From contig WGNK01000027.1 of assembly GCA_016124535.1 (NCBI GenBank), positions 25,594 through 89,593 on the forward strand: a stretch of DNA of 64,000 bases, given 5' to 3'. The position numbers and the translations under genes are program-made. Below, piece by piece: positions 28,991-38,253 of this stretch. Origin of the DNA: Azospirillum sp. GTDB taxonomy: Bacteria > Pseudomonadota > Alphaproteobacteria > Azospirillales > Azospirillaceae. Numbering within the stretch: the stretch's first letter is position 1; every line of letters starts with the position of its first letter. The notes under the pieces were generated by a model. It ran no database searches. It had not been told where the DNA came from and saw only the letters and a list, made by a program, of their open reading frames with translations.

Positions 28991-29503
28991 TCAGGGGCAC
29001 CGGCCCCGATCGTTGAATTCCTCACAGCGCACTGTGCCGCTGGACGCTTCGCCGCCGGACGCTTCGCCGCGGAGGGTTTCGGGGCCGGCGCGGCGCAGGA
29101 AGATCGGCGTCAGGCCGCCGCCGGCATTGAGAATGGCGGCGCCGCGGCGGGCAAAGCCGAGCCCGGCGAGCAGCCCGGCCAGGGCGCCGAGCGCAGCCGC
29201 CAGGTCGCCGCCGAACGCCCGGTCGCCGGCAATCGCGCCGAGGATCAGGCTGGCCAGCGGGATCAGGTAGGCCGCGAAGGAGGCGCGCAGCAGTTCGCCC
29301 TGGGCGATGCCGACCACGACATGTTCGCCGACCGCCGCGTCGAAATCATTGGCGATTGCGACCCGCGACAGCGCGGGGCGGGACCGGCGCAAGGCACCGC
29401 AGCCGCCGCCCGCGGCACAAGCACTGCAGGCGGCCGCGGGGTCGGCTTCCAGCCAGACCCAGGGCCCGTCGACCGCGATGACGCGGGCGACGGTTTCGGC
29501 CAT
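28991..29503 (-). CDS. RseC/SoxR-reducing-system family protein
   Basis: 170-aa protein. The N-terminal domain has a cysteine cluster (CSACAAGGGCGA) followed by a beta-rich segment (VGEHVVVGIAQGELLRASFAAYL). Two transmembrane helices (about 75-95 and 102-122) follow, then a short tail. This is the RseC/MucC fold, found with RsxABCDGE/Rnf complexes and sigma-E regulation. It is 36 nt downstream of apbE in the same orientation, a recurring pairing. I start at the ATG before AETVARVIAVDG; a GTG 10 codons upstream is also possible. Confidence 0.82.
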   Translation of the reverse strand: MAETVARVIAVDGPWVWLEADPAAACSACAAGGGCGALRRSRPALSRVAIANDFDAAVGEHVVVGIAQGELLRASFAAYLIPLASLILGAIAGDRAFGGDLAAALGALAGLLAGLGFARRGAAILNAGGGLTPIFLRRAGPETLRGEASGGEASSGTVRCEEFNDRGRCP

Positions 29504-29539
29504 GGCGGGGCCGTCGTCTGCCAGGCTTGCCACCGGGGA

Positions 29540-30538
29540 TCAACCGGACAGCGTCGTGATGTCGCCGGTCGGTGCGACGAACAGCGCGGTGACGTTGCCG
29601 GCGGCGTCGAGGATGGCCTGCCGGCGCGCCACCGGGGCGACCGCCAGTGCCGTCGACAGCGCGTCGGCACGCGCCGCCGAGCCGGCGACCACGGTGACGC
29701 TCGCCCTGGCCGGCGCAGTGTGGCCGGATGCGGGATCGATCAGATGGGTGAAGCGGCCGTCGGCATCGAACCAGGTGCCATAACCGCCGGAGGTCGCGAC
29801 TGCCTTGTCGACCACCTCGAGCACCTTGACGGTGCGTTCGGGATTTCGCGGGTCGGCGATGCCGATCCGCCAGGCCGAACCGTCGGGATGGCTGGACAAA
29901 GCGAGCGGTTCGCCCATATCGACCAGCATCCGTTCGAATTCGTGGGCGCGCAGCACCGCCGCGACCCGGTCGCTGATGTAGCCCTGGGCGATGCCGTTGA
30001 GGGTCAGTCCGGCACCGGGGCGGGTCAGGCGGATTCGCCGCGCCGCGGCGTCGATCTCGATGGCGCGCCAATCGACCCGTGCCTTTGCCGCGGCGAGATC
30101 CGCCGGAGCGGGGCCTGCGGGGTCCGGGGCGGCCGCGGTGAAGTGGCTGAAGTAAAGCTGCCACAGCGGCTGCACCGTGGGGTCGAAGGCGCCGCCGGAG
30201 AGTTCGGCCACCCATCTGGCGTGGGTGACCAGTTCGATCAGCTCCACCGGTGCCCCGTCGAGCTGGCCCTGGCGGTTGAGCGTCGAGAGCGCCGAGTCGG
30301 GCTGGTACAGGCTGAACACACGCTCCAGCTTGGCCAGTTCGGTGACCCCGGCGGCGATCGCCGCGCGGGCCACCGACTCCTCGGTGTGGTAGAGGGCGAT
30401 GCGGGTGGTGGCGCCCAGTGCGGTGCCCTTCCAGCGGACCAATCGCGCCTCGGCGCGAGCACCCGACAGGACCAGCGGCAGCCCGGCCGCCGCCGCAGCC
30501 AGGGTGATCACGCGACGGCGCGAGAACGTGATGCTCAT
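29540..30538 (-). CDS. apbE: FAD:protein FMN transferase (ApbE)
   Basis: 332-aa periplasmic flavin transferase that attaches FMN covalently to threonine residues of partners such as RnfG/RnfD, NqrB/C or NosR. The N-terminus FSRRRVITLAAAAAGLPLVL is a twin-arginine-type signal. GTALGATTRIALY, LNGIAQGYISDRVA, GEPLALSS and THLIDPASGHTAP (the Mg-binding HxxDPxTG-like block, here with S for T) are family motifs. It is paired with an RseC-like gene and upstream-divergent from nifA. Confidence 0.93.
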   Translation of the reverse strand: MSITFSRRRVITLAAAAAGLPLVLSGARAEARLVRWKGTALGATTRIALYHTEESVARAAIAAGVTELAKLERVFSLYQPDSALSTLNRQGQLDGAPVELIELVTHARWVAELSGGAFDPTVQPLWQLYFSHFTAAAPDPAGPAPADLAAAKARVDWRAIEIDAAARRIRLTRPGAGLTLNGIAQGYISDRVAAVLRAHEFERMLVDMGEPLALSSHPDGSAWRIGIADPRNPERTVKVLEVVDKAVATSGGYGTWFDADGRFTHLIDPASGHTAPARASVTVVAGSAARADALSTALAVAPVARRQAILDAAGNVTALFVAPTGDITTLSG

Positions 30539-30987
30539 GAGGAACGGCTCCCCGGTTCGAGATGGCATGGCCAGGACGCACCAGGGACGACCATGATCGA
30601 CGGTCGCACCGAGCGCAACTGGTGCTTCGCACATTTTATGCCAAGCCGATGGCTGCTTGTGCCCAGCCGATGGCTGCGCCGTCCGGGATCGGCCGGCGGG
30701 CCTGCCACGGGGGCCGATGCGGCGGGTTGCCGCAGTTTGCTTGGCATAGGGATTGCGACGACTCCCGGTAAACCCGATTGGCGGATTGGTTGAGACCCGC
30801 AGAGTCGTTGGAGTCGAACCAAAGTGCGCAAAGGATGTTGCCTAAGACTTAGGCCGTAAGGGTGACTACCGAGGCGCCACTTTTCGGCGGTGGCGAAAAG
30901 TTCGGGATCCGGCGGTCGCTGACTGGGTTTAGGGCATTACTACCGTGGTGGAATTGATTTGAATGCAAAGAATCGTGGTGGACAATC

Positions 30988-31009
30988 CCTGACCGAATAT
31001 CCGGTCAGG
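30988..31009. promoter_or_regulatory. Inverted repeat upstream of nifA
   Basis: Two perfect 8-bp arms, CCTGACCG and CGGTCAGG, are separated by AATATC, about 190 bp before the nifA start. The spacing suits binding of a dimeric regulator; it is not followed by a T-tract, so a terminator is less likely. Confidence 0.45.
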
Positions 31010-31042
31010 ATGGCGGTGGTCGATCTCGGCGTTGGTTTCGAA

Positions 31043-31054
31043 TGCACCGGTGCA
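31043..31054. promoter_or_regulatory. TGCACC/GGTGCA palindrome upstream of nifA
   Basis: TGCACCGGTGCA is a perfect 12-bp palindrome. Its half-sites equal those of the NtrC enhancer consensus, but that consensus has a 5-bp spacer that is absent here, so assignment to NtrC is doubtful. Confidence 0.3.
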
Positions 31055-31196
31055 GTCATCGGCGGTTTGGACTGGCGTTGCACAGAGAGACGGGGGACGA
31101 AACATGTATTCGCCTGAAGCGGCAACAATGGCAATGGCGTCGTCCGACGGCGCGTCCTGTGGTTCGAAGGCCGGCAGTTCGAAGAGAGGCCAGGTC

Positions 31197-32936
31197 ATGT
31201 CCATCCCAGCACGGAACAATCGGTCGAATCTGGAACTTCTGACGATCTACGAAGTCAGCAAGGTACTCAACTCGTCGCTCGACCTGCCGCGCGCCATGCG
31301 CGAGGTTTTGCGCCTGCTTGCCTATCAGCTGCAGATGGAACGTTCCAATATCTGCCTGCTGCGCGAAGATCACAGCCTTCGCTATGTCGCCGGCGTTCGC
31401 CTGCTCGAAGATGCCGCGGCCCCGCGCAGGCCCGACCCCTGCCATGCGATTGCCGCGCGCGTCATCAAGACCGGCATGCCGGTGGTGGTGCCGAACCTGT
31501 CCGAGGAGCCGACTCTCGCGGAATTCTCCGAGGAACAGGATGCCGGCCAAAACGATCCCAGTTGCTGGATCGGGGTGCCGATCAAGACCGCCGACCGGGT
31601 CGCCGGGGTGCTGGTGGTCGACCGCCAGGAACAGAGCCCCGGCGACCGCCAATACAGTGCCGATGTCCGAATTCTCACCATGATCGCCAGCCTGATCGGC
31701 CAGACGGTTCAACTCCATCGTTCGGTGATCCAGGAGCGCGAGCAACTGGAGCGCGAGCGCTCGAACATCGACCGACCGCCGCCGCTGCCCGATTGGACGG
31801 TGGCCGGCGTGGTCTCCGCCAGTGGGGCGATGCGCGAAGTCCTGAGCCAGGTCCACCGGGTCGCGCCGTTCAAATCGACGGTGCTGATCCGGGGCGAGAG
31901 CGGCACCGGTAAAGAACTGATCGCCAAGGCGATTCACGACTTGAGTGCGCGCGCCAACGGCCCGTTCGTTCGGGTCAATTGCGCCGCGCTGTCAGAAACG
32001 CTTCTGGAGTCCGAATTGTTCGGTCACGAACGGGGCGCCTTCACCGGCGCCAACCGCGACCACAAGGGCCGGTTCGAACTGGCGGCCGGCGGCACTCTGT
32101 TCCTGGACGAGATCGGCGATATCTCGCCGTCGTTTCAGGCCAAGCTGTTGCGTGTCCTGCAGGAGCAGGAATTCGAGCGAGTCGGCGGCAGCCGCACGCT
32201 GAAGACCGACGTGCGCGTGATCGGGGCGACCAACGTCAACCTCGAGGAGGCGGTCGGGCTCGGCACCTTCCGCGCCGATCTCTATTTCCGAATCAACGTC
32301 GTCACCATCCTGCTACCGCCATTGCGGCAGCGTCGGGACGACATCCCGGTCCTGGCCCAGCATTTCGTCGACCAGTTCGGTCGCGAAAACGGGCTGAAGG
32401 TGCGAATTGCCGACGAGGCGCTGACCGTCCTGCAGGGTTGCCCATGGCCGGGCAATGTCCGTGAACTGGAAAACTGCATCGAGCGCGCCGCCACCCAATG
32501 CCGTGGCAATGTGATCCGTGGTAGCGACCTGGCTTGCCAGGTCAGCCTGTGCAATTCCACCGCCCTGGTCAATTACCAGCAGCCGGCCCGGGCGCGCTCG
32601 GCGGCGCCGTCGGAGACCTCGGCACCGCCAACCGCTGCGGGCAAGACGCGCTGTGCTGCGGGAATTCCCGGAGGCTGTTCGATCGATCCCCCGCCGGATT
32701 GCGGCATCCCGGAGCCCCAAAACGGTGACGACGAGTGTGAAACTTCAGACGCACTGCCCTATCCGCCCGCGGCCGATAGCGACATGGCCGATCTGCCGGT
32801 GACCCGTGATCGTCTGGTCGCCGCAATGGAGCGCTCGGGCTGGGTCCAGGCCAAGGCGGCCCGCCTGCTCGGGCTGTCGGCCCGCCAGCTGAGCTATGCA
32901 CTGCGTAAGCACGACATCGAGATCAAGCGCTTCTGA
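31197..32936 (+). CDS. nifA: Nitrogen-fixation transcriptional activator NifA (oxygen-sensitive type)
   Basis: 579-aa sigma-54 activator of nif genes. The N-terminal GAF domain (~15-175) starts [20 protein letters not shown]. The AAA+ domain has GESGTGKE (Walker A from 233), the sigma-54 contact loop GAFTGA (280-285) and LFLDEIGDI (~302-310). The C-terminal Fis-type helix-turn-helix has [21 protein letters not shown]. Cysteines 415, 427, 447 and 452 reproduce the C-x11-C-x19-C-x4-C signature of oxygen-sensitive rhizobial/azospirillal NifA. The linker to the HTH carries four further cysteines (486, 494, 502, 514). The start could instead be the ATG at 31104, which has its own good ribosome-binding site (GGGGGA), adding 31 residues. 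No structural nif genes are in the window. Confidence 0.95.
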   Translation: MSIPARNNRSNLELLTIYEVSKVLNSSLDLPRAMREVLRLLAYQLQMERSNICLLREDHSLRYVAGVRLLEDAAAPRRPDPCHAIAARVIKTGMPVVVPNLSEEPTLAEFSEEQDAGQNDPSCWIGVPIKTADRVAGVLVVDRQEQSPGDRQYSADVRILTMIASLIGQTVQLHRSVIQEREQLERERSNIDRPPPLPDWTVAGVVSASGAMREVLSQVHRVAPFKSTVLIRGESGTGKELIAKAIHDLSARANGPFVRVNCAALSETLLESELFGHERGAFTGANRDHKGRFELAAGGTLFLDEIGDISPSFQAKLLRVLQEQEFERVGGSRTLKTDVRVIGATNVNLEEAVGLGTFRADLYFRINVVTILLPPLRQRRDDIPVLAQHFVDQFGRENGLKVRIADEALTVLQGCPWPGNVRELENCIERAATQCRGNVIRGSDLACQVSLCNSTALVNYQQPARARSAAPSETSAPPTAAGKTRCAAGIPGGCSIDPPPDCGIPEPQNGDDECETSDALPYPPAADSDMADLPVTRDRLVAAMERSGWVQAKAARLLGLSARQLSYALRKHDIEIKRF

Positions 32937-33131
32937 GTTTCCCAAACCGGTGTTTTCCCGACCGGACCCCCGGCGGACGGCGTGTTGCCGCCGGCGGAAC
33001 TCGATCGGGGAGCGGGCATTCGCGGACCGGCCTGGGCTGGCCGGTGCGGGCGGGCATCGGGCTGGCTATACTGCGGGCGACGACCCGCCGTCCGGAGGGT
33101 TGCGCCAGATTTAGCCCGGCAGGCCAATCCC

Positions 33132-33776
33132 ATGTTCGACAGCGTGATTGCCGTCCTCGACTGGTTCGGCATCGGAGTCTTCGCCACCACCGGGGCGCTG
33201 GTGGCGTCGCGCAAGCAGCTTGATATCGTCAGTTTTGCCTTGCTCGGGACCGTGACCGGGGTTGGCGGCGGTACGCTGCGCGATCTTTTGCTCGGGGTAT
33301 CGCCGGTGTTCTGGGTTCGGGATCCGACCATCGTGGTGGTTTGTGTCGCGGTCTCGGTGCTGGTGTTCTTCGTCGCCCATATCCCGGAATCGCGCTATCG
33401 GCTGCTGCTGTGGTTCGATGCCGCCGGGTTGGCCCTGTTCGCGGTGGTTGGCGCGGAAAAGGGCCTGGAGGCAGGCAGCGGGCCGGTGATCGCGGTCCTG
33501 ATGGGGGTCATCACCGCCAGTTTCGGCGGCATCATCCGGGACGTGGTCGGAGACGAGCCATCGATCCTGCTCCGCCCGGAAATCTACCTGACCGCGGCCT
33601 TGGCCGCGTCTTTGCTATTTGTCGCGCTGACCGGATTGGGTGTGCCGCGGACTGCCGCGATCATCGCCGGGGTCGGGATCGGCTTCGCGATCCGCGGCGG
33701 CGCGCTGCTCAAGGGGTGGGCGCTGCCGGTCTACCGGGCTCGGCCGGGCCGTACCCCCGATCAACTCGGCCTGTGA
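33132..33776 (+). CDS. TRIC/YadS-type membrane channel (UPF0126)
   Basis: 214-aa protein with seven predicted helices in two glycine-rich repeats: DWFGIGVFATTGALVASRK.. ..GVGGGTLRDLLLG and LWFDAAGLALFAVVGAEKGLEAG.. ..SFGGIIRDVVGDEPSILLR. The GGGxxRD and GGxxRD motifs are the conserved kinks of trimeric intracellular cation channel relatives. It probably conducts K+ or another cation. It is 195 nt downstream of nifA on the same strand; linkage is uncertain. Confidence 0.9.
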   Translation: MFDSVIAVLDWFGIGVFATTGALVASRKQLDIVSFALLGTVTGVGGGTLRDLLLGVSPVFWVRDPTIVVVCVAVSVLVFFVAHIPESRYRLLLWFDAAGLALFAVVGAEKGLEAGSGPVIAVLMGVITASFGGIIRDVVGDEPSILLRPEIYLTAALAASLLFVALTGLGVPRTAAIIAGVGIGFAIRGGALLKGWALPVYRARPGRTPDQLGL

Positions 33777-33944
33777 GTTGGGGGCTCAGATCGGGGGCCG
33801 GAGAGGGCAGACCGGCGACCGCGGACTGGTGATTTGTGCGGGTGTGGCCGGCCGGTGACCGGATCGCACGAATCCGATTGCAATGCAGCATCTGCAGTTG
33901 CACGCGCCTTGGCACGAGCGGCCGGTTCCTGCTACATCATCCCG

Positions 33945-34568
33945 ATGGACGAGAATCGGATCATGCCCCGCCGACGGGCCGAAATCGAACGCGCAACCAA
34001 GGAAACCCGCATCCGGATCGCACTGGATCTGGACGGTACCGGCGTTTACGACGTGAAGACCGGCATCGGCTTTCTCGACCACATGCTGGAACAGCTGGCG
34101 CGCCACGGCTTGATCGATCTGACGGTGCGCGCCGAGGGCGACCTCCATATCGACGGTCACCACACCACCGAAGACACCGGGATCGCGATCGGCCAGGCGG
34201 TGGCGCTGGCCTTGGGCGACCGTCGCGGCATCGTGCGCTATGGCCATGCCTATGTACCGATGGATGAAACGCTGTCGCGGGTGGCTTTGGACTTCTCCGG
34301 CCGCCCCTATCTGATCTGGAAGGTCGAGTTCACCCGCGACAGGCTGGGCGACCTCGACACCGAGCTGTTCCGCGAATGGTTCCAGGCCTTTGCCCAGGCA
34401 GGTGGGCTCACGCTTCACGTCGAGACGCTCTATGGCCTGAACAACCACCATATCGTCGAAAGCTGCTTCAAAGCGTTGGCTCGGGCCCTGCGCACCGCGG
34501 TCGCGATCGATCCGCGCACCGCCGGCAGCATTCCGTCGACCAAGGGAACGCTCGGCGGCTCGCTTTAA
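33945..34568 (+). CDS. hisB: Imidazoleglycerol-phosphate dehydratase
   Basis: 207-aa manganese enzyme of histidine synthesis (IGP to imidazole-acetol phosphate). It is the monofunctional form without a phosphatase domain. [31 protein letters not shown] and [16 protein letters not shown] carry the metal-binding histidines and glutamates. [10 protein letters not shown] is the conserved C-terminus. The ATG at 33945 is used; a second ATG 18 nt later (33963) is equally possible because neither has a strong ribosome-binding site. First gene of the local his operon. Confidence 0.95.
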   Translation: MDENRIMPRRRAEIERATKETRIRIALDLDGTGVYDVKTGIGFLDHMLEQLARHGLIDLTVRAEGDLHIDGHHTTEDTGIAIGQAVALALGDRRGIVRYGHAYVPMDETLSRVALDFSGRPYLIWKVEFTRDRLGDLDTELFREWFQAFAQAGGLTLHVETLYGLNNHHIVESCFKALARALRTAVAIDPRTAGSIPSTKGTLGGSL

Positions 34569-34600
34569 GGGGGATCGGCGATGCCGGAAGGGGTGAGCCT

Positions 34601-35251
34601 TTGACCACTGTCGCACTGATCGATTACGGCTCCGGCAATCTGCGCTCCGCCGCCAAGGCGTTCGAGCGCGCGGCCGTCCTTGCCGATCTCGCCCGCACCA
34701 CCATCCTGGTTACCGCCGATGCCGCAGCGGTGGCCCGGGCCGATGCCGTGGTCTTGCCCGGAGTCGGCGCCTTCGCCGATTGCCGCAATGGCCTGACAGC
34801 ACTGCCCGGCATGCTGGAGGCGGTGAACGAGGCGGTGATCGGGCGCGGCGTGCCGTTTCTCGGGATTTGCGTCGGCATGCAGCTGATGGCCGAGCGGGGA
34901 CGCGAGTTTCAGGTCACCGAGGGGCTGGGCTGGATCAAGGGCGAGGTGGTGCCGCTCGATCCCGCCGATCCGGCGCTCAAGGTGCCGCATATGGGCTGGA
35001 ACGACCTGCGATTCCTCAAACCGGCGCACCCGGTGCTGGATCAGCTGCCCGAGGGCAGCCACGGCTATTTTGTCCATTCCTATCACTTGCGCTGCGATAC
35101 CCCATCGGACCTGCTGGCGGTGGTTGATTACGGGGGACCGGTCACCGCGGCGGTCGCCCGCGACAACCTGATCGGAACCCAGTTCCACCCGGAAAAGAGT
35201 CAGGCGGCCGGCTTGCACCTGATCGCCAATTTCCTGCGCTGGCGGCCTTGA
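34601..35251 (+). CDS. hisH: Imidazole glycerol phosphate synthase glutaminase subunit
   Basis: 216-aa class I glutamine amidotransferase that feeds ammonia to His[22 protein letters not shown] is the N-terminal signature. GICVGMQLM contains nucleophile Cys90. [10 protein letters not shown] holds His196 and Glu198. The family N-terminus begins directly after a TTG codon at 34601, preceded by GGAAGGGG, and no in-frame ATG or GTG is correctly placed, so TTG initiation is inferred. It follows hisB by 32 nt. Confidence 0.94.
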   Translation: MTTVALIDYGSGNLRSAAKAFERAAVLADLARTTILVTADAAAVARADAVVLPGVGAFADCRNGLTALPGMLEAVNEAVIGRGVPFLGICVGMQLMAERGREFQVTEGLGWIKGEVVPLDPADPALKVPHMGWNDLRFLKPAHPVLDQLPEGSHGYFVHSYHLRCDTPSDLLAVVDYGGPVTAAVARDNLIGTQFHPEKSQAAGLHLIANFLRWRP

Positions 35252-35254
35252 GCG

Positions 35255-35839
35255 ATGCCGCCGCCGCGCTTTGCCCGACCGCCCTCCGCCCCCACGACCA
35301 CCCGCGTCGACCACGTCGAGCAGCTCAAGACCGGTGACCTTCACGACCTCTGCGATGCCGCCGACGACGCGATTCACGACGGTGGTGGCTTCGGCTGGCT
35401 GGTGCCGCCGCCGCGCGAGATCATGGAGCGCTATTGGCGCGGTGTCTTGCTGGTGCCGGACCGCAGTCTCTATGTCGGGCGCCTCGACGGCACCATTGCC
35501 GGTTCGGTCCAGCTGATGCGGCCGTCGCGCCATAATGAGGCGCAGGCCCATGCCGCAACCTTGACCACGTCCTTCGTCGCTCCCTGGGCACGCGGTCACG
35601 GCCTGGCGCGCATGCTGACGCTGGCGGTGGAGGCCGAGGCCCGCCGCGCCGGCTTCGCCATCCTCAATCTCGACGTGCGGGAAACCCAGAGCCGGGCGAT
35701 CGCCCTCTACGACTCTCTGGGATTCCAGCGCTGGGGCTGCAATCCCCATTACGCTCTGGTCGATGGCAGAGCGGTCGCAGGCTACTATTATTATAAAGAA
35801 CTCACCGCTGACACCTTGCTGGACGATATGCCGCGATGA
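35255..35839 (+). CDS. GNAT family N-acetyltransferase in his operon
   Basis: 194-aa acetyltransferase. [23 protein letters not shown] forms the early strands, [30 protein letters not shown] the acetyl-CoA pyrophosphate loop (R-G-H-G-L-A), and [25 protein letters not shown] the C-terminal strand/helix. It is inserted between hisH (3-nt gap) and hisA (4-bp overlap), so it is tightly co-translated. The substrate is unknown; such insertions recur in alphaproteobacterial his operons. The N-terminal ~15 residues are proline/arginine-rich. Confidence 0.9.
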   Translation: MPPPRFARPPSAPTTTRVDHVEQLKTGDLHDLCDAADDAIHDGGGFGWLVPPPREIMERYWRGVLLVPDRSLYVGRLDGTIAGSVQLMRPSRHNEAQAHAATLTTSFVAPWARGHGLARMLTLAVEAEARRAGFAILNLDVRETQSRAIALYDSLGFQRWGCNPHYALVDGRAVAGYYYYKELTADTLLDDMPR

Positions 35840-36609
35840 TCCTCTACCCCGCCATCGACCTTAAGGACGGCGCCTGCGTCCGGTTGCTCCGCGGCGAGAT
35901 GAACCGTGCCACCGTGTTCAACACCGACCCGGCCGAGCAGGCCCGCGCCTTCGAGTCGCAGGGCTTCGCCTGGCTGCACCTGGTCGACCTCAATGGCGCC
36001 TTCGAGGGCCATCCGGTCAATCGGGACGCGGTCGAACGGATCATCAAGGCGGTTGGCATGCCGATTCAGCTCGGCGGCGGCATCCGCAATCTGGAGACCA
36101 TCGAGTTCTGGCTGTCGCAGGGGATCACCCGCGTCATCCTGGGCACCGTGGCGCTTCACCGGCCCGAACTGGTCCGGGAAGCCTGCACCAAATTCCCCGG
36201 ACGCATCGCGGTCGGGATCGACGCGCGCGAGGGCTTCGTCGCGGTTGCCGGCTGGGCCGAGACCTCGGTGGTCAGGGCGCTCGACCTGGCGTTGCGCTTC
36301 GAAGATTCCGGGGTTGCCGCGATCATCTACACCGACATCAACCGGGATGGCGCGATGGGCGGGGTCAATGTCGAGGCCACCGCCGATCTGGCCTTTGCGC
36401 TGACCACGCCGGTGATCGCCTCGGGTGGGGTATCATCGCTGGATGATCTGGCCGCGCTCAAGGCCGAGGAGGAGACCGGTATCGCCGGGGTCGTGGTCGG
36501 CCGTGCCCTCTATGATGGTCGGATCGATCCGCTGGCCGCGCTCCAGCTGTTGTCCGCCGACCCGCGGGAGGAAGAAGACGCCGGAGACGAGGACGGGACG
36601 CCATGCTGA
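35836..36609 (+). CDS. hisA: Phosphoribosylformimino-5-aminoimidazole carboxamide ribotide isomerase
   Basis: 257-aa TIM-barrel Amadori isomerase (ProFAR to PRFAR). [19 protein letters not shown] holds the catalytic Asp at the end of strand 1. [16 protein letters not shown] and [14 protein letters not shown] (second catalytic Asp) are the half-barrel repeats. GGGIRN and ASGGVSS bind phosphate. It overlaps the GNAT gene by 4 bp and hisF by 7 bp. The C-terminal ~12 residues are acidic and extend beyond the fold. Confidence 0.97.
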   Translation: MILYPAIDLKDGACVRLLRGEMNRATVFNTDPAEQARAFESQGFAWLHLVDLNGAFEGHPVNRDAVERIIKAVGMPIQLGGGIRNLETIEFWLSQGITRVILGTVALHRPELVREACTKFPGRIAVGIDAREGFVAVAGWAETSVVRALDLALRFEDSGVAAIIYTDINRDGAMGGVNVEATADLAFALTTPVIASGGVSSLDDLAALKAEEETGIAGVVVGRALYDGRIDPLAALQLLSADPREEEDAGDEDGTPC

Positions 36610-37391
36610 AGAAACGGGTCATCCCCTGCCTCGACGTCAAGGACGGCCGGGTGGTCAAGGGCGTCAATTTCGTCGACCTGATCGATGCCGGCGACCCGGT
36701 CGAACAGGCCCGGGTCTATGACCGCGAGGGCGCCGACGAGCTGACCTTTCTCGACATCACCGCCAGTCACGAGGAACGGGATACCCTCTACGACGTGGTC
36801 CGGCGCACCGCCGAGCAGGTGTTCATGCCGCTGACCGTCGGTGGCGGCGTGCGCACGGTCGAGGATATCCGCACCCTGCTGCTGGCCGGCGCCGACAAGG
36901 TCTCGATCAATACGGCCGCGGTCCACCGCCCCGATTTCGTCCGCGAGGGTGCGGAAAAATTCGGCAGCCAATGCATCGTCGTCGCGATCGACGCCAAATC
37001 GGTTGGACCCGGTCGTTGGGATGTCTTCACCCATGGCGGGCGCAAGCCGACCGGGCTCGACGCGGTGGCATGGGCCGAACGCATGGCGGCCCTGGGGGCC
37101 GGCGAGATCCTGCTGACCTCGATGGATCGCGACGGCACCCGGGTCGGCTTCGACCTGGCGCTCACCCGCGCCGTCTCCGATGCGGTGCGCATCCCGGTGA
37201 TCGCCTCGGGCGGGGTCGGGACGTTGGACCACCTGGTCGATGGCATTCGCGACGGCCATGCCAGCGCGGTGCTCGCCGCCTCGATTTTTCATTTCGGGCT
37301 GTTTCGCATTGCCGACGCCAAGGCGTGCCTTGCCCGTGCCGGCATTCCGGTCCGTCCGGCGGCACATCTGGAGGAGGGCCGCGATGGCTGA
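36603..37391 (+). CDS. hisF: Imidazole glycerol phosphate synthase cyclase subunit
   Basis: 262-aa TIM barrel that with HisH converts PRFAR to IGP and [27 protein letters not shown] holds catalytic Asp11. [37 protein letters not shown] (second catalytic Asp) and ASGGVGT are conserved. It starts inside the end of hisA and its end overlaps hisE by 8 bp. Confidence 0.98.
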   Translation: MLKKRVIPCLDVKDGRVVKGVNFVDLIDAGDPVEQARVYDREGADELTFLDITASHEERDTLYDVVRRTAEQVFMPLTVGGGVRTVEDIRTLLLAGADKVSINTAAVHRPDFVREGAEKFGSQCIVVAIDAKSVGPGRWDVFTHGGRKPTGLDAVAWAERMAALGAGEILLTSMDRDGTRVGFDLALTRAVSDAVRIPVIASGGVGTLDHLVDGIRDGHASAVLAASIFHFGLFRIADAKACLARAGIPVRPAAHLEEGRDG

Positions 37392-37785
37392 GGATAAATT
37401 CGGCCCCGACATCCTGGAACGCCTGCACAAGACCGTGCTGTCACGGCGCGGTGCCGATCCCACCTCCTCCTATACCGCCAAGCTGTTTGCCCGCGGCACC
37501 GCCAAGATCGCCCAGAAGGTCGGCGAAGAAGCGGTCGAAGCGGTGATCGAGGCGATCCGCGGCGACAAGGCCAAACTGGCTGAGGAATCGGCCGATCTGC
37601 TCTATCACCTGGTCGTGCTGTGGGCCGATGCCAAGCTCGACCCCTCGGAGGTCTACGCGCTGTTGGCCAAGCGCGAAGGCACCAGCGGCATCATCGAAAA
37701 GAAGTCGCGCAAATCGGGCAATGACAGCAAATCAGGCAATGACAAGGGCGGAACCGACAAGGACGGGGGGGACAAGGATAAATGA
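37384..37785 (+). CDS. hisE: Phosphoribosyl-ATP pyrophosphatase with charged C-terminal tail
   Basis: 133-aa enzyme of the second histidine step (PR-ATP to PR-AMP). [31 protein letters not shown] and [14 protein letters not shown] form the metal-binding helices with the EExxE/ExxD pattern. Family members end near residue 105; here a ~25-residue tail of Lys, Gly, Asp and Asn (two KSGND units, then [13 protein letters not shown]) follows and is probably disordered. It overlaps hisF and, by ATGA, the HIT gene. Confidence 0.95.
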   Translation: MAEDKFGPDILERLHKTVLSRRGADPTSSYTAKLFARGTAKIAQKVGEEAVEAVIEAIRGDKAKLAEESADLLYHLVVLWADAKLDPSEVYALLAKREGTSGIIEKKSRKSGNDSKSGNDKGGTDKDGGDKDK

Positions 37786-38150
37786 GTTACGATCCCAACA
37801 ACGTCTTCGCGCGGATACTGCGCGGCGAGCTGCCTTGCAACAAAGTCTACGAAGACGAGCATGTGCTGGCGTTCCACGATATCCGACCCTTGGCCCCGGT
37901 CCATGTTCTGGTCATCCCCAAGGGCGCCTATGAAAGCATGGATGATTTTACCGCCGGGGCCTCGGAGGCGGAGATTGCCGCCCTGTTCCGCGCGGTCGGC
38001 AAGGTCGCTCGCGACCTGGGAGTCGCAGGGGACGGCTACCGCTTCCTGACCAATTGCGGCGTCAACGGCAACCAGGAGGTTCCCCACCTCCACGTCCACG
38101 TGTTCGGCGGTCGCCCGCTCGGCCGCATGCTGGGCAAGGCTCCGGATTAA
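37782..38150 (+). CDS. Histidine triad (HIT) nucleotide-binding protein, HINT type
   Basis: 122-aa purine nucleoside phosphoramidase-like protein. NVFARILRGELPCNKVYEDEHVLAFHDI is the HINT opening and HLHVHVFGG the histidine triad HxHxHxx. It overlaps hisE by 4 bp, so it is the last gene of the operon; it may clear aminoacyl- or acyl-AMP adducts. Confidence 0.95.
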   Translation: MSYDPNNVFARILRGELPCNKVYEDEHVLAFHDIRPLAPVHVLVIPKGAYESMDDFTAGASEAEIAALFRAVGKVARDLGVAGDGYRFLTNCGVNGNQEVPHLHVHVFGGRPLGRMLGKAPD

Positions 38151-38177
38151 ACGAACACGCAGTCCGGCATCGGTTTC

Positions 38178-38198
38178 CCAAGGCCCTCCGGCCCTTGG
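38178..38198. terminator. Hairpin between HIT and ispE genes
   Basis: CCAAGG and CCTTGG flank a GCCCTCCGGC centre between convergent genes; pairing extends through the GC-rich centre with one bulge. No T-tract. Related in loop sequence to the hairpins at 21103, 41047 and 52633. Confidence 0.4.
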
Positions 38199-38253
38199 CG
38201 GGGCATTTGGTAGCGCCGTCGGGGCAAAGCCCCCCCCCAATACTTAACTGCAC

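Larger units (their letters stand above)
30539..31196. other. Long regulatory region between apbE and nifA
   Basis: About 660 bp without a convincing gene. It holds several dyads: GCCTAAG-A-CTTAGGC (30840-30854); a CTTTTCG/CGAAAAG hairpin with a 7-nt loop (30880-30900) overlapped by a competing CGCCAC/GTGGCG pairing; CCTGACCG-AATATC-CGGTCAGG (30988-31009); and TGCACCGGTGCA (31043-31054). The last 93 bp (31104-31196) are an open frame that could extend NifA. I see no clear -24/-12 promoter. Confidence 0.6.

Noticed and set aside
30795..30822. GTTGGAGTCGAACC resembling a tRNA T-arm on the minus strand
   Set aside because: The T-stem has only four pairs, no matching acceptor strand or anticodon arm lies at the right distance, and there is no CCA end.
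31043..31054. Assigning TGCACCGGTGCA firmly as an NtrC enhancer
   Set aside because: The established NtrC consensus has five bases between half-sites; none are present here. Kept only as a low-confidence palindrome.
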